A DNA stretch of 64,000 bases from Sphingomonas glaciei (GCF_023380025.1 NZ_CP097253.1:2699001-2763000); one strand, 5' to 3'. Shown: positions 48,300 to 58,937, counted from the stretch's first letter. A program made the numbers and translations. The notes: generated by a model not told the origin, from the sequence alone.

Positions 48300-48778
48300 G
48301 CCCGCTCCAGCGTAACGAAGGCGTAGGGCAGGCCGCCGCTTTCGAGCGCCACATGCTCCTCGCGAAAGGTCTCGCGCCAATATCCGCTGTCGCGCGGATC
48401 GGGCATGGTCGTGTCGCCGGCGACGTCGGCCAACACCTCGGTCAGTTCAACCTTGTCGACAAAGGCCAGCGCCAGTCCGAAGATTTCCGCTCCGCCGATC
48501 ACGCTGACATCGTCGGGCGCTGCCAGCGCAAAGGCCTCGGGCAGCGAGTGGGCAACCTCGGCACCTGGCGCCTGCCAGGCGCGGTCGCGGGTGACGACGA
48601 TATGCCGGCGCTTGGGAAGAAGCCCCGGCAGGCTGTCGAAGGTCTTGCGCCCCATCACCATCGCGGTGCCGAGCGTCAGTCGCTTGAAGCGCTTGAGGTC
48701 TTCGGGAAGGTGCCACGGCAAGGTCCCGTCGCGCCCGATGATCCCGTTGCGGGCACGTGCCACCACCAGCTGGATCAT
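48296..48778 (-). CDS. folA: Dihydrofolate reductase
   Basis: A 160-residue DHFR making tetrahydrofolate with NADPH. IQLVVARARNGIIGRDGTLP, WHLPEDLKRFKRLTLG (catalytic Glu), AMVMGRKTFDSLPG, PKRRHIVVTRD and VIGGAEIFGLAL identify it. thyA, the usual partner, is not adjacent. ATG 48778 gives family length. Confidence 0.95.
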   Translation of the reverse strand: MIQLVVARARNGIIGRDGTLPWHLPEDLKRFKRLTLGTAMVMGRKTFDSLPGLLPKRRHIVVTRDRAWQAPGAEVAHSLPEAFALAAPDDVSVIGGAEIFGLALAFVDKVELTEVLADVAGDTTMPDPRDSGYWRETFREEHVALESGGLPYAFVTLERA

Positions 48779-49034
48779 GCCGGGCCCTCGACGACGATGG
48801 CGGTGACTTGCACCAATCGGTACTTTCCCATTAACGCACCTACGCCTGCCCCTAATTGATCCCGTGAGGGGAGCTTCGTCCATCGCTCCTGCTTGAACAA
48901 TAGGAAAGCGTTTGCCATCGCCTTGCAGCGATGCACCGGTGCCTTTCATCTTGTTCGATTGTGACCTTCCGCCGTTCGGTGCGATGGTCACGATCTGGAC
49001 GAAGTGGACGAAGTGCCATTTTCGCGCTTTCCTC

Positions 49035-50429
49035 GTGACCATCGCCGCCTTCCTGGACGCCCTCGCCGGCCTTTTGCCAGCTGCTGCAATCGTCAGCGAC
49101 GCCGATACGATCGCGCCGTGGCTCACCGACTGGCGCGGGCGTTGGAGCGGGGTCGGCTCGGTGCTGCTCCAGCCCTCCACCACCGACGAGGTCGCCGCGA
49201 TCGTCGAGGCGGCGGAGGCGCATGGAGTCGCGCTCGTTCCGCAGGGCGGCAACAGCTCTATGGTCGGCGGCGCCACGCCGCCGGCCGACGGTTCGGCCGT
49301 CTTGCTGTCGCTCCGGCGGATGAACCGCATCCGCTCGATCGGATCCGATCACGCGGTGGTTGAGGCCGGGGTGATCCTCGAGACGCTCCAGCGCGCTGCG
49401 GAAGCGGAGGGAGCGCGCTTCCCGCTCGACCTCGGCGCGCGAGGATCGGCGACGGTGGGGGGCCTCGCCTCGACCAATGCCGGGGGGACCCAGGTGTTGC
49501 GCTTCGGGACCATGCGCGCGCAGGTGCTGGGGATGGAAGCGGTGCTGTCGGGCGGCTTGGTGCACGACAGCCTGTCCGGCCTCAAGAAGGACAATCGCGG
49601 GTTCAGCCTCGACCATCTGCTGATTGGGGCCGAAGGCACGCTCGGCATCGTCACAGCCCTTCGCTTGCGATTGGTGCCGGGGAGGGTGCAGCGCGCCGCG
49701 GCGTGGATCGGCCTCGACGACCCGCATCAGGCCCTCGCGCTGCTGCGGCGGCTCGACGCGGCGGGCGACCGGATCGAGGCGTTCGAGCTGATCCCCGACG
49801 CCAGCCTCCAGCGTGTCCTCCGCCACATCCCGCAGACCCGCGCTCCGCTGGCCGGTTCCTGGCCGTGGCACGTGCTGGTCGAAGCGGTCACCGGTGCCGG
49901 CGAAGACCCACCGGAGCGCTTGCTCGAGCAATTGCTGTCGGACGCTCCGATCGGCGATGCGGTGATCGCGCAAAGCGACGCGCACACCGAAGCGCTGTGG
50001 CGCATCCGTCATTCCATCTCCGAAGCCGAACGTACCGACGGCCCCGCCGCGCAGCACGACATTTCGCTTCCGATCGACCACGTGCCCGTGTTCCTGACCG
50101 AGGAAGCACGCCTGATCGAGCAGCACTTTCCGGGGACGGAGGCGACCGGCTACGGCCATCTCGGCGACGGCAACGTCCACTTCCATGTCCGCGCGCCCGC
50201 CGGCGCGCCGCGCGATTGGGCCGATGGCGCGAAGGGCAAGGCGGTCAGCGCCTTGGTCCACGATCTGGTGACCGAGGCCGGCGGGTCGATCTCGGCCGAA
50301 CATGGCATCGGTCAGATGAAGAAGGACGAGCTTGCCCGGCTGGCCTCACCAGCGCGGATGCAGGCACTGCGGGCGATCAAGCGGGCAATGGATCCCCACG
50401 GAATCTTCAATCCCGGCAAGCTGGTCTGA
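49035..50429 (+). CDS. FAD-linked oxidoreductase, D-2-hydroxyacid dehydrogenase type
   Basis: A 464-residue enzyme with a PCMH-type FAD domain (VALVPQGGNSSMVGGATPPA, GARGSATVGGLASTNAGGTQ, HLLIGAEGTLGIVTALRLR) and FAD-oxidase C-terminal domain (GHLGDGNVHFHVRAP, SAEHGIGQMKKDEL, MDPHGIFNPGKLV). It resembles D-2-hydroxyglutarate and glycolate oxidase GlcD-type dehydrogenases; the substrate is not resolved. GTG 49035 is the best-fitting start; ATG 48984 would add a Trp/Lys-rich stretch. It stands 40 bases before the Mfd-like gene. Confidence 0.83.
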   Translation: MTIAAFLDALAGLLPAAAIVSDADTIAPWLTDWRGRWSGVGSVLLQPSTTDEVAAIVEAAEAHGVALVPQGGNSSMVGGATPPADGSAVLLSLRRMNRIRSIGSDHAVVEAGVILETLQRAAEAEGARFPLDLGARGSATVGGLASTNAGGTQVLRFGTMRAQVLGMEAVLSGGLVHDSLSGLKKDNRGFSLDHLLIGAEGTLGIVTALRLRLVPGRVQRAAAWIGLDDPHQALALLRRLDAAGDRIEAFELIPDASLQRVLRHIPQTRAPLAGSWPWHVLVEAVTGAGEDPPERLLEQLLSDAPIGDAVIAQSDAHTEALWRIRHSISEAERTDGPAAQHDISLPIDHVPVFLTEEARLIEQHFPGTEATGYGHLGDGNVHFHVRAPAGAPRDWADGAKGKAVSALVHDLVTEAGGSISAEHGIGQMKKDELARLASPARMQALRAIKRAMDPHGIFNPGKLV

Positions 50430-50469
50430 AAGGCAGGAACAGGCACGGGTGCGGCCCGTTGCGGGGGGC

Positions 50470-53400
50470 ATGGCCAGGGGCGAAGAACAAGCAAGAGCAG
50501 CCGAACTCGAAATCGGCGAAGTGGTAGCGGCATTATTGACGGCGGAGGCGCCGCGGTTGCTGTTCCTCGCCCGCGACGAGGTGCGGGCCGACAGCATCGC
50601 CCGCGCCGCCGCGCAGGGAGCAGGAGACCGGCTGGTCCTGCACCTCCCCGCGTCGGACGTGCTGCCTGGCGACGATGCGCCGACTTCGGCCAGCATCTCG
50701 GGCCAGCGCACGGCCACCCTTCGCCACCTCGCGGAAGCGCTGGGCGGGGACCGCCGGGTGCTTCTGGTCAGCAGTGGGGAAGCCGCCGGCCGGCTGGTTG
50801 CGCCTCCATCGGCCTATTCGGCCAAGCCACCGATGCTTCGTCCCGGCGAGCCGCTCGACCTCGAGAGTTTTGCTGAGGCCGCCCGCTCGCTCGGTTACCA
50901 TGACGACGACCGGGTCGACGAACCAGGCGAAGTGGCGGTGCGCGGCAACGTTGCCGACCTTTACCCCGGAGACCGCCAGCAGCCGGTCAGGATCGAAGTG
51001 GCTGATGGGGCAATCTCTGCCATCCGCAGCTTCGACCCACTGACCCAGCTTACTATCGAGGAATTGGAGCGGCTGGAGATCGGCATCGTCTCCGAACCGC
51101 AAGCAAGAAACGGGGTGACCCTGATCGATCACTTTCCCGGCGCCGTACTAGCCCAGGATCCCGGAGCCGATCAGCGCCGCAAGCTGTTCCTCGCGCTTGC
51201 AGCCGATACCGGCAAGCGCCGCCCGGCCCGGGCGATGGCCGACATCTGCGACGATAAGCGCTGGCAGGATGCGATCGCCAAGCTGGACCACCTCGATCTT
51301 TCGCGAGGCCTGGATGCGCCGCCGCCGCGGTTCGTCGAGCAACGCGCACCCGAGCGGGCGTTTCTCCGCTTCGCCAAGTCCGCGCTCAACGAGGGCAAGA
51401 CGATTGCCTTGCTGGGCTCGCCCCGTGACGTACGCTTCCTCAGCGCGCGTGTGGCGCGTGCACTCAAGACCGACATCGTGCCGGTCGAGAGCTGGGATGA
51501 GCTGATGGCAGCGCCTCCCGGGACGCCCCTTGCCCTGAACATGGCGGTGCCGCGCGGTTTCACGCAAGGCCAGCTGGTCGCGGTTGCCGCCGGCGACCTC
51601 ATCGGCTCGCGCGCGGTGCAGGAGGCCGGCGCGGCTTCGGTCCCAGGCGAGCTGTTCGCGGCGCCCGAAATCCGCCCCGGCGACATCGTCATTCATGAGG
51701 ATCACGGACTGGCCGCGGTCACCGGACTGACCGAATTGCCCGAAAACGGCGGCGATGCGGTGGTGCTGCGCTTTGCGGGCGAGGCGCGCCGGCTGGTTCC
51801 CGTCGCCGACGTCGGCAAGCTGTGGCGCTACGGTTCGGACGAGGACAGTGTCACGCTCGACAAGCTCGACGGGTCATCATGGGAAAGGCGGCGCGGCGAG
51901 GTGCTGGCAGCCGTTGCCGAAACCGCGCGCGGCTTGGTCGCGCTGGCGGCCGAGCGGGCGGAGGCCGAAGCCCCGGTGATCGAACCCGACGCCGCCCGCT
52001 TCGAACAGTTGGTGGCAAGCTTTCCCTTCACCGAGACCGCCGACCAGTTGAAGGCCATCTCGGCCATCCGCAGCGACCTTGCGGCGGGCAAGCCGATGGA
52101 CCGGCTGGTGGTCGGCGACGTCGGCTTCGGCAAGACCGAAGTTGCGCTACGCGCAGCCGCGATGGCGGTGTTCGCGGGCAAGCAGGTGGCGCTGGCGGCA
52201 CCGACCACGGTGCTTGCGCGCCAGCATCTGGAGACCTTCCGCAATCGCTTCCGTGAGCTTGGCGTCGAGGTTGCCATGCTGTCGCGGCTGGTATCCGCGG
52301 CCGACAAGAAGAAGGTTTTCGCCGGCCTCGCCGACGGCAGCATCTCGATCGTGGTCGGGACCGGCGCGGTGGCGGGCAAGGACGCGGTCTACAAGGACCT
52401 TGGCCTTGTCATCATCGACGAGGAGCAGCGCTTCGGGGCCAAGGACAAGGACAAGTTGCGCGGTCTGGGCGCGCCGCATTCGCTCAGCCTCACGGCTACC
52501 CCGATCCCGCGGACGCTGCAGTCGGCACTGGTCGGGTTGCAGCCAGTCAGCATCCTGGCGACGCCGCCGGCTCGGCGTCAGCCGATCCGGACCGAGGTCG
52601 GCGGCCTGGACGAGACCAAGCTGCGCACCGCGCTGATGCGCGAGCGGGCGCGCGGCGGGCAGAGCTTCGTGGTCGTACCCCGCATCGAAGACATGGAGCC
52701 GCTCGGCGAAACCCTGGCGCGGCTGGTGCCCGAACTGTCGGTGGTTCGCGCCCACGGCAAGATGGTGGCGGCGGAGATCGACGAGTCGATGGTCGGCTTC
52801 GCCAATGGCAATGGCGACGTGCTGCTGGCGACCAATATCATCGAGGCCGGGCTCGACGTTCCGCGCGCCAACACCATGGTTGTGCTGAAGGCCGAGCGGT
52901 TCGGCCTCGCTCAATTGCACCAGTTGCGCGGGCGGGTCGGGCGCGGCGCGCGGCGCGGGCACATCCTGCTGATGACCGGCAAGGCCGACATTCCCAAGCG
53001 GACGCTCGACCGACTGAACACGCTGGCGGCGTTCGACCGGCTGGGCGCGGGCTTTGCGATCAGCGCGCGGGACCTCGACCTGCGCGGGGCCGGCGATCTG
53101 CTGGGCGAGGAGCAGTCGGGTCACCTCAAGCTGATCGGCATCGACCTCTACCAGAACCTGCTCGGCAAGGCGCTACGCCATGCCCGCGGCGAGGACGTCG
53201 ACACGCCCGAGCCCGAACTTCGGCTGGGCGCCGCCGGGTGCCTGCCGGCGGAATGGATCCCCGAGGAGGAGGTGCGGCTGGCGCTCTACCTGCGGCTGGC
53301 GCGGCTGGAAGACAGCGCCGGGCTCGATGCGCTGCGGGCCGAGCTGGCAGACCGCTTCGGGGAGCTCCCCGACGAGGCCGAAGCCCTGCTGGCGTCGGCG

Positions 53401-53610
53401 CAGGTGCGGATACTGGCGCGCGCGGCGGGCGTGCGGCGGATCGACGCCGGCCCTGCGGCGATCGCGATCACCCCGGTCGACGCCTCGGCGAAGGCGCCCG
53501 CACCGCTCGAAGCCAAGGAGGGACGCTGGCTGTTCCGGCCCGAGAGCGCCGAGCCGGCCGAGCGTCTGGTCGAACTCGAAGCGGTGCTGGCCGACCTTGC
53601 CGGCGACTAG
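50470..53610 (+). CDS. Compact Mfd-like (transcription-repair coupling) helicase
   Basis: A 1046-residue SF2 helicase with Mfd order: reduced UvrB-homology region (about 55-215, ending IRSFDPLTQ), RNA-polymerase interaction (CarD-like) domain from about 401 (RPGDIVIHEDHGLAAVTGL), Walker A near 548 (GDVGFGKTEVALRA) and DEEQ box near 650. Motifs TATPIPRTL, TNIIEAGLDVPRANT and QLRGRVGRG follow, then an Mfd-type C-terminal domain (GAAGCLPAEWIPEEEVRLALY). Typical Mfd has about 1150 residues, and the shortening is N-terminal. It could be the only Mfd or a divergent paralogue; I favour a paralogue. Confidence 0.8.
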   Translation: MARGEEQARAAELEIGEVVAALLTAEAPRLLFLARDEVRADSIARAAAQGAGDRLVLHLPASDVLPGDDAPTSASISGQRTATLRHLAEALGGDRRVLLVSSGEAAGRLVAPPSAYSAKPPMLRPGEPLDLESFAEAARSLGYHDDDRVDEPGEVAVRGNVADLYPGDRQQPVRIEVADGAISAIRSFDPLTQLTIEELERLEIGIVSEPQARNGVTLIDHFPGAVLAQDPGADQRRKLFLALAADTGKRRPARAMADICDDKRWQDAIAKLDHLDLSRGLDAPPPRFVEQRAPERAFLRFAKSALNEGKTIALLGSPRDVRFLSARVARALKTDIVPVESWDELMAAPPGTPLALNMAVPRGFTQGQLVAVAAGDLIGSRAVQEAGAASVPGELFAAPEIRPGDIVIHEDHGLAAVTGLTELPENGGDAVVLRFAGEARRLVPVADVGKLWRYGSDEDSVTLDKLDGSSWERRRGEVLAAVAETARGLVALAAERAEAEAPVIEPDAARFEQLVASFPFTETADQLKAISAIRSDLAAGKPMDRLVVGDVGFGKTEVALRAAAMAVFAGKQVALAAPTTVLARQHLETFRNRFRELGVEVAMLSRLVSAADKKKVFAGLADGSISIVVGTGAVAGKDAVYKDLGLVIIDEEQRFGAKDKDKLRGLGAPHSLSLTATPIPRTLQSALVGLQPVSILATPPARRQPIRTEVGGLDETKLRTALMRERARGGQSFVVVPRIEDMEPLGETLARLVPELSVVRAHGKMVAAEIDESMVGFANGNGDVLLATNIIEAGLDVPRANTMVVLKAERFGLAQLHQLRGRVGRGARRGHILLMTGKADIPKRTLDRLNTLAAFDRLGAGFAISARDLDLRGAGDLLGEEQSGHLKLIGIDLYQNLLGKALRHARGEDVDTPEPELRLGAAGCLPAEWIPEEEVRLALYLRLARLEDSAGLDALRAELADRFGELPDEAEALLASAQVRILARAAGVRRIDAGPAAIAITPVDASAKAPAPLEAKEGRWLFRPESAEPAERLVELEAVLADLAGD

Positions 53611-54965
53611 TCGGCGACGGCCGGATGGGCGGAGGTTTCCTCGTCGCGCCGGCCGTAGCTGCGGTTGAAGAACAGGGCGCCGAGCGTGCAGATGACGCCG
53701 GACAGCAGGTACAGCCCGACCGCCCACAGGCCGACCCGCGCAGTCAGCCACAGCGCGACCAGCGGGGCGAAGCCGGCGCCGATGAACCAAGCCGAGTTGG
53801 AGACGATCGCGGCGCCCGTGTAACGATACTGCTGGCGGAAGCTGTTGTTCACCGCGCCCGCGGCCTGCCCGAAGCTGAGACCGAGCAGGACGAAGCCCAG
53901 CAGCAGGTACAGCCCTTCACCGAACTGGCCGAAGCTGAGCAGCATCGGGGCGAAGCAGAAGGTCCCGATCAGCGCGGCCGACACGCCCAGCACCGCGCGG
54001 CGGCCGACCTTGTCGGCAAGGATGCCCGACAGCAGGATGGCCATCACGAACACCATTGCGCCCAGCGCCTCGATCAGCAGGAAGCGGACCGGACTGCCGG
54101 TGGTGAACAGCTGATTGTAGGACAGCGGGAACACCGCGATGAGGTGGAATAGCGCGAAGCTGGCCAACGGGGCGAAGGCACCGAGCAGGATCGTCCGCCA
54201 TTCCGCGAACAGCGTTTCGAACGGCGGCGACGGCTGCAGCTCGCGGGTGTCGAACAGCCGCTTGAATTCGGGCGTGGCGACGATCCGGAGGCGCGCGAAC
54301 AACGCGACGATGTTGAGCGCCAGCGCAACGAAGAACGGGTAGCGCCAGCCCCAGCGCAGGAAGTCGGCGGTCTCCAGCAGCGCAAGGAAGTAAGCGAACA
54401 GCACGCAGGCCAGCGCCAGGCCGAGCGGGGCGCCAAGCTGTGGGATCATCGAATACCAGCCGCGCTTTTCGTGCGGCGCATTGAGCGCCAGCAGCGAGGG
54501 CAGACCGTCCCACGCCCCGCCCAGCGCGACACCCTGCAGCAGCCGGAACAAGCCGAGCAGCCAAGCGCTGGTCGCGCCGACCTGAGCATGAGAGGGAAGG
54601 AGGGCGATCGCCATCGTCGACCCACCGAGCAGGAACAGCGCGATGGTAAGCTTCACCCCGCGGCCGTGACGCTGATCGATGTAGGTGAACAGGAAGGTGC
54701 CGAGCGGGCGGCCGAAGAAGGCCAGGCTGAACAGCGCGAAGCTGGCGAGCGTGCCTTCGAGCGGATCAAGGTAGGGGAAGACGAAGGTCGGGAACACCAG
54801 CACCGAGGCGATGGCATAGACGAAGAAGTCGAAGAATTCGGTGGTGCGGCCGATGATGACCCCGATCGCGATCTCGCCCGGCCGGACCTCGCCATGCTTG
54901 GCATTGACCGCCTGGGCGTCACGTTCCAGCGAGGTGGAAGAAGCACTGTCGGCGGTGGTGGTCAT
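53607..54965 (-). CDS. MFS transporter, metabolite:H+ symporter (MHS) type
   Basis: A 452-residue permease with about 12 transmembrane segments. IGVIIGRTTEFFDFFVYAIA resembles the MHS first helix; FFGRPLGTFLFTYIDQRHGRG is the conserved loop 2-3 motif and GILADKVGRRAVLG the loop 8-9 repeat. Substrates of the family are small carboxylates and osmolytes such as ketoglutarate or proline; specificity is open. ATG 54965 starts a hydrophilic N-terminus. It converges with the Mfd-like gene, sharing four bases. Confidence 0.85.
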   Translation of the reverse strand: MTTTADSASSTSLERDAQAVNAKHGEVRPGEIAIGVIIGRTTEFFDFFVYAIASVLVFPTFVFPYLDPLEGTLASFALFSLAFFGRPLGTFLFTYIDQRHGRGVKLTIALFLLGGSTMAIALLPSHAQVGATSAWLLGLFRLLQGVALGGAWDGLPSLLALNAPHEKRGWYSMIPQLGAPLGLALACVLFAYFLALLETADFLRWGWRYPFFVALALNIVALFARLRIVATPEFKRLFDTRELQPSPPFETLFAEWRTILLGAFAPLASFALFHLIAVFPLSYNQLFTTGSPVRFLLIEALGAMVFVMAILLSGILADKVGRRAVLGVSAALIGTFCFAPMLLSFGQFGEGLYLLLGFVLLGLSFGQAAGAVNNSFRQQYRYTGAAIVSNSAWFIGAGFAPLVALWLTARVGLWAVGLYLLSGVICTLGALFFNRSYGRRDEETSAHPAVAD

Positions 54966-55108
54966 GTCGGCTCGTCTTCTTTCGCTTTGGGCAGCATCAC
55001 GCACGCGGCTCCACCCCAGCTACCCCCTATGCCCGTAATGCGCGCAGCGCGGGATTGGACATTTTGTCCAATGTTGCAGCGCACCCGTCAGGCCTATCTC
55101 GCTGCCTC

Positions 55109-56218
55109 ATGAAGCCGAGGTCCCCCTTATTGTCAGCCCGGACGCTGGCCCCATTGATCGTGGCGCTTCTGCTGGCGGGCTGCTCGCATGCGGTGTTCGA
55201 TCCGGCCGGCACCATTGCCCGACAGCAGCGCGACCTGATCATCATTTCGACCGGGCTGATGCTGCTGATCATCGTGCCGGTGATGGTCCTGATCGTGGTC
55301 TTCGCCTGGCGCTATCGCAAAGGCAAGGGCGGAACCTACGATCCGCATTTCGACCATTCGACCACGCTGGAACTGGCGATCTGGTCGGCGCCGCTGCTGA
55401 TCATCATCGCGCTGGGCGCGCTGACCTGGTCGAGCACCCACCTGCTCGACCCGTTCCGCCCGCTCGATCGCAAGGCGACCGCGCTTGAGGGACAGGTCGC
55501 GGACAGCCAGGCGCTGCGGGTGCAGGTAGTGTCGCTCGATTGGAAGTGGCTGTTCATCTACCCCGACCTCGGCATCGCCACGGTTAACGACCTGGTGCTT
55601 CCGCTCAACCGCGAAGTGCGGTTCGAGATCACCTCGTCCAACATGATGAACACCTTCTACGCGCCGACCATGGCTGGGATGATCTATGCCATGCCGGGGA
55701 TGCAAAGCACGCTTCACGCGGCGCTCGACCGGCCGGTGGATAGCACCGGTTACTCCGGCAATTACAGCGGCGCGGGCTTTTCCGGCATGCGCTTTCGCAT
55801 CCGCGGCGTGCCCGAGCAGCAATTCAATGGCTGGGTGAACGGGGCCCGGGCGAGCGGCCGGACGCTCGACATCGCCAGCTATCGCCAGCTGTTGAAGCCG
55901 AGCGAAAAGGTGCCGTCGATGCTGTTCGCAATGAATGACAAGGACCTTTATCGCCGCATCCTAGAACGCTGCGTCGAGCCCGGCCAGCCGTGCATGGGCG
56001 ACGTCATGCGCCAGGACATGGGGCATGGAGGCAGTGGCCACGGCAAAATGCCTCCTGGCCGGGGATCGGTTCCCGCGCCCGGCGACAAGCCCGAAGGCGC
56101 CCTGTTCAAGGCGCCGCAAGACAAGGGCACCGGACCCAACGTCACCAAGCCCACCGACACGCGCAAGGCGCCCGGGGCCACCAAGCCCGGCGACGACGCC
56201 AATCGCAACATGACCTGA
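55109..56218 (+). CDS. cyoA: Cytochrome bo3-type ubiquinol oxidase subunit II
   Basis: A 369-residue lipoprotein-type subunit: signal [20 protein letters not shown], two membrane helices ([20 protein letters not shown] and [20 protein letters not shown]) and a periplasmic cupredoxin domain lacking the Cys/His CuA ligands, as expected for quinol oxidases. [20 protein letters not shown] and [20 protein letters not shown] are conserved. The C-terminal 60 residues (Gly/His/Lys/Pro-rich) extend past the enteric form. First gene of the oxidase run. Confidence 0.95.
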   Translation: MKPRSPLLSARTLAPLIVALLLAGCSHAVFDPAGTIARQQRDLIIISTGLMLLIIVPVMVLIVVFAWRYRKGKGGTYDPHFDHSTTLELAIWSAPLLIIIALGALTWSSTHLLDPFRPLDRKATALEGQVADSQALRVQVVSLDWKWLFIYPDLGIATVNDLVLPLNREVRFEITSSNMMNTFYAPTMAGMIYAMPGMQSTLHAALDRPVDSTGYSGNYSGAGFSGMRFRIRGVPEQQFNGWVNGARASGRTLDIASYRQLLKPSEKVPSMLFAMNDKDLYRRILERCVEPGQPCMGDVMRQDMGHGGSGHGKMPPGRGSVPAPGDKPEGALFKAPQDKGTGPNVTKPTDTRKAPGATKPGDDANRNMT

Positions 56219-56240
56219 GCCAGGCGGAAAGCTGTACAAA

Positions 56241-58289
56241 GTGATCGACGCTAAGACCATCTTCGGCCGGTTGAGCTGGGAAAGCTTTCCCATCCACGAG
56301 CCGATCCTGCTGACCACCTTCGTGGTGGTGGCGCTGGGCGGGATCGCGGTGCTTGGCGGCATCACCAAGTTCAAGCTGTGGGGCTATCTGTGGCGTGAGT
56401 GGTTCACCACCGTCGACCACAAAAAGATCGGCATCATGTACTTCATCCTGGGCATCGTGATGCTGCTCCGGGGCTTTTCCGACGCAATCATGATGCGCCT
56501 CCAGCAGGCGATGGCCTTCAACGGGAGCGAGGGCTACCTCAACGCCCACCATTACGATCAGGTCTTTACCGCCCACGGGACGATCATGATCTTCTTCGTG
56601 GTGATCCCGTTGGTGTCGGGCGTCATCAACTTCGTCATGCCGCTGCAGATCGGCGCGCGCGACGTCGCCTTTCCTTATCTCAATTCGCTCAGCTTCTGGC
56701 TGACCGCGGCGGGCGCCGGCCTGGTCATGGTATCGCTATTCGTCGGCGAATTTTCGACCGCCGGCTGGCTCAATTACGTGCCGGTCGCCAACCTCCAGAA
56801 CTCGCCCGGGGTCGGGCCAGACTATTACCTGTGGGCGCTGCAGATCGCGGGTGTCGGTACGACGCTCTCCGCGCTCAACATGGTGACCACCGTCATCAAG
56901 ATGCGCGCGCCCGGCATGACCATGATGAAGATGCCGGTGTTCACCTGGACCGCCTTCTGCAGCCAGGTGCTGGCGGTGGCGATCTTCCCGGTCCTGACCG
57001 GCGCCTTCGCGATGCTGATGCTGGACCGCTACGTCGGCACCAATTTCTTCACCAACGACCTTGGTGGCAACCCGATGATGTACTGGAACCTGGTGTGGCT
57101 ATGGGGCCATCCCGAGGTCTACGTCCTCATCCTGCCGGTGTTCGGCATCTATTCCGAGATTACCTCGACCTTCACCGGCAAGCGGCTGTTCGGCTATTCG
57201 TCGATGGTCTACGCGACGGTGGTCATCACCATCCTCAGCTACCTCGTCTGGCTGCACCACTTCTTCACCATGGGGTCGGGCGCCAGCGTCAACAGCTTCT
57301 TCGGCATCGCGACGATGGTGATCGCCATCCCCACTGGGGCCAAGATCTTCAACTGGCTGTTCACCATGTACCGGGGCGAAATCCGCTTCGAGCTGCCGAT
57401 GATGTGGGTCATCGCCTTCATGCTGACCTTCGTGGTCGGGGGCATGACCGGCGTCCTGCTCGCCGTCCCGCCGGCCGACTTCGTCCTTCACAACAGCCTG
57501 TTCCTGGTTGCCCACTTCCACAATGTGATCATCGGCGGCGTGGTGTTCGGGCTCTTCGCCGGCATCGAATATTGGTTCCCCAAGGCGTTCGGGTTCAAGC
57601 TCGACAAGTTCTGGGGCAAGGTCCACTTCTGGGGCTGGGTGATCGGCTACTGGGTGGCCTGGACGCCGATCTACATCGTCGGCCTGATGGGCACCACGCG
57701 CCGGGTCCGCATGTTCGACGATCCGACTTTGCAGCCTTATTTCATCATCGCCGCAATCGGCGCCGCGATCATTCTCGTCGGCATCCTCGCCCTCGTGATC
57801 GGGCTGGTGGTGAGCTACCGCAAGCGTGACCAGCTGCGGGTCGGCAACGACCCGTGGGACGGCCGCACGCTGGAATGGTCCACCACTTCGCCGCCGCCGG
57901 CCTACAACTTCGCCTTCACCCCGGTCGTCCACGACCTCGACGCCTGGTATGACATGAAGAGCCGCGGCTATGCCCGCCCGGCAGACGGTTACCGGCCGGT
58001 GCACATGCCGCGCAACACCGGCACCGCGATCATCCAGGCCGGGCTGGCCGCCGCCATCGGGTTCGGGATGATCTGGTACATCTGGTGGCTGGCCGCACTC
58101 GCCTTCGTGGGCCTGATCGCGATCACCATCTGGCACAGCTTCGACTACAATCGCGATTACGACATCCCGGCCGAGGAAGTCGCCCGCGTCGAGCGCGAGG
58201 AAATCTCCTTCCTCGACATCAATTATGCGCCCGAACCGGCAATCCTGCCGACGCCCCGGCACGGCGCAGCCGTCGCGGCCGGAGCCTGA
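56241..58289 (+). CDS. cyoB: Cytochrome bo3-type ubiquinol oxidase subunit I
   Basis: A 682-residue catalytic subunit. The quinone-site motif [13 protein letters not shown] keeps the Arg and Asp known from Escherichia coli Cyo[18 protein letters not shown] carries a heme His, [12 protein letters not shown] the Tyr-linked CuB His, [12 protein letters not shown] the CuB His pair and [13 protein letters not shown] the two heme His. It reduces O2 to water and pumps protons. The start is GTG 56241. Confidence 0.97.
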   Translation: MIDAKTIFGRLSWESFPIHEPILLTTFVVVALGGIAVLGGITKFKLWGYLWREWFTTVDHKKIGIMYFILGIVMLLRGFSDAIMMRLQQAMAFNGSEGYLNAHHYDQVFTAHGTIMIFFVVIPLVSGVINFVMPLQIGARDVAFPYLNSLSFWLTAAGAGLVMVSLFVGEFSTAGWLNYVPVANLQNSPGVGPDYYLWALQIAGVGTTLSALNMVTTVIKMRAPGMTMMKMPVFTWTAFCSQVLAVAIFPVLTGAFAMLMLDRYVGTNFFTNDLGGNPMMYWNLVWLWGHPEVYVLILPVFGIYSEITSTFTGKRLFGYSSMVYATVVITILSYLVWLHHFFTMGSGASVNSFFGIATMVIAIPTGAKIFNWLFTMYRGEIRFELPMMWVIAFMLTFVVGGMTGVLLAVPPADFVLHNSLFLVAHFHNVIIGGVVFGLFAGIEYWFPKAFGFKLDKFWGKVHFWGWVIGYWVAWTPIYIVGLMGTTRRVRMFDDPTLQPYFIIAAIGAAIILVGILALVIGLVVSYRKRDQLRVGNDPWDGRTLEWSTTSPPPAYNFAFTPVVHDLDAWYDMKSRGYARPADGYRPVHMPRNTGTAIIQAGLAAAIGFGMIWYIWWLAALAFVGLIAITIWHSFDYNRDYDIPAEEVARVEREEISFLDINYAPEPAILPTPRHGAAVAAGA

Positions 58290-58295
58290 GGAACC

Positions 58296-58937
58296 ATGGC
58301 CACCATCGCACCTGACGCCGGCTTCGACCGCGACACCTTCCACCTGATCGAGAAGGACGCGCACGACCATGGGGAGGCTCACGCCAGCCCGGTCCTGCTC
58401 GGCTTCTGGATCTACCTGATGAGCGACGCGCTGATCTTCGCCTCGCTGTTCGCCACCTATGGCGTGCTGTCGTCGAGCTTCGCCGGAGGTCCGGCCCCGC
58501 GCGACATCTTCGAGCTGGAACTGGTCGCGCTCAACACCGCGATCCTGCTGGTGTCCTCCATCACCTATGGCTTCGGCATGCTGGCGATGGACAAGGGCAA
58601 GGTGAAGGCAGTGCAGGGCTGGCTGGCGTTGACTGCCCTGCTGGGCATGAGCTTCGTCGCCATCGAACTGTATGAGTTCGGCGTGCTGATCGGCGAGGGC
58701 GCGACGCCGCAGAGGTCGGGCTTCCTGTCGGCCTTCTTCACTTTGGTCGGGACCCACGGGCTGCACGTCACGGTCGGCATCGTCTGGATCGGGATCATGC
58801 TGGTCCAAGTCGGCAAGCATGGGCTGGGCGTCGTCAACAAGCGCCGCCTGACCTGCCTCAGCATGTTCTGGCACTTCCTCGACGTCATCTGGATCGGCGT
58901 CTTCACCTTTGTCTACCTGATGGGGATGCTGCGATGA
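58296..58937 (+). CDS. cyoC: Cytochrome bo3-type ubiquinol oxidase subunit III
   Basis: A 213-residue membrane subunit with five predicted helices. GFWIYLMSDALIFASLFATY, LLVSSITYGFGMLAMDKGKV, GTHGLHVTVGIVWIGIMLVQ and CLSMFWHFLDVIWIGVFTFV are typical. It overlaps cyoD by four bases (ATGA). Confidence 0.96.
   Translation: MATIAPDAGFDRDTFHLIEKDAHDHGEAHASPVLLGFWIYLMSDALIFASLFATYGVLSSSFAGGPAPRDIFELELVALNTAILLVSSITYGFGMLAMDKGKVKAVQGWLALTALLGMSFVAIELYEFGVLIGEGATPQRSGFLSAFFTLVGTHGLHVTVGIVWIGIMLVQVGKHGLGVVNKRRLTCLSMFWHFLDVIWIGVFTFVYLMGMLR

Noticed and set aside
49000..49020. Short tandem repeat GGACGAAGT-GGACGAAGT upstream of the FAD oxidoreductase
   Set aside because: Only two copies of nine bases, explainable by chance or slippage; no element or regulatory pattern follows.
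57099..58874. A 591-codon open frame opposite cyoB-cyoC
   Set aside because: Antisense shadow caused by codon bias; strongly acidic, histidine-rich text without domain features.
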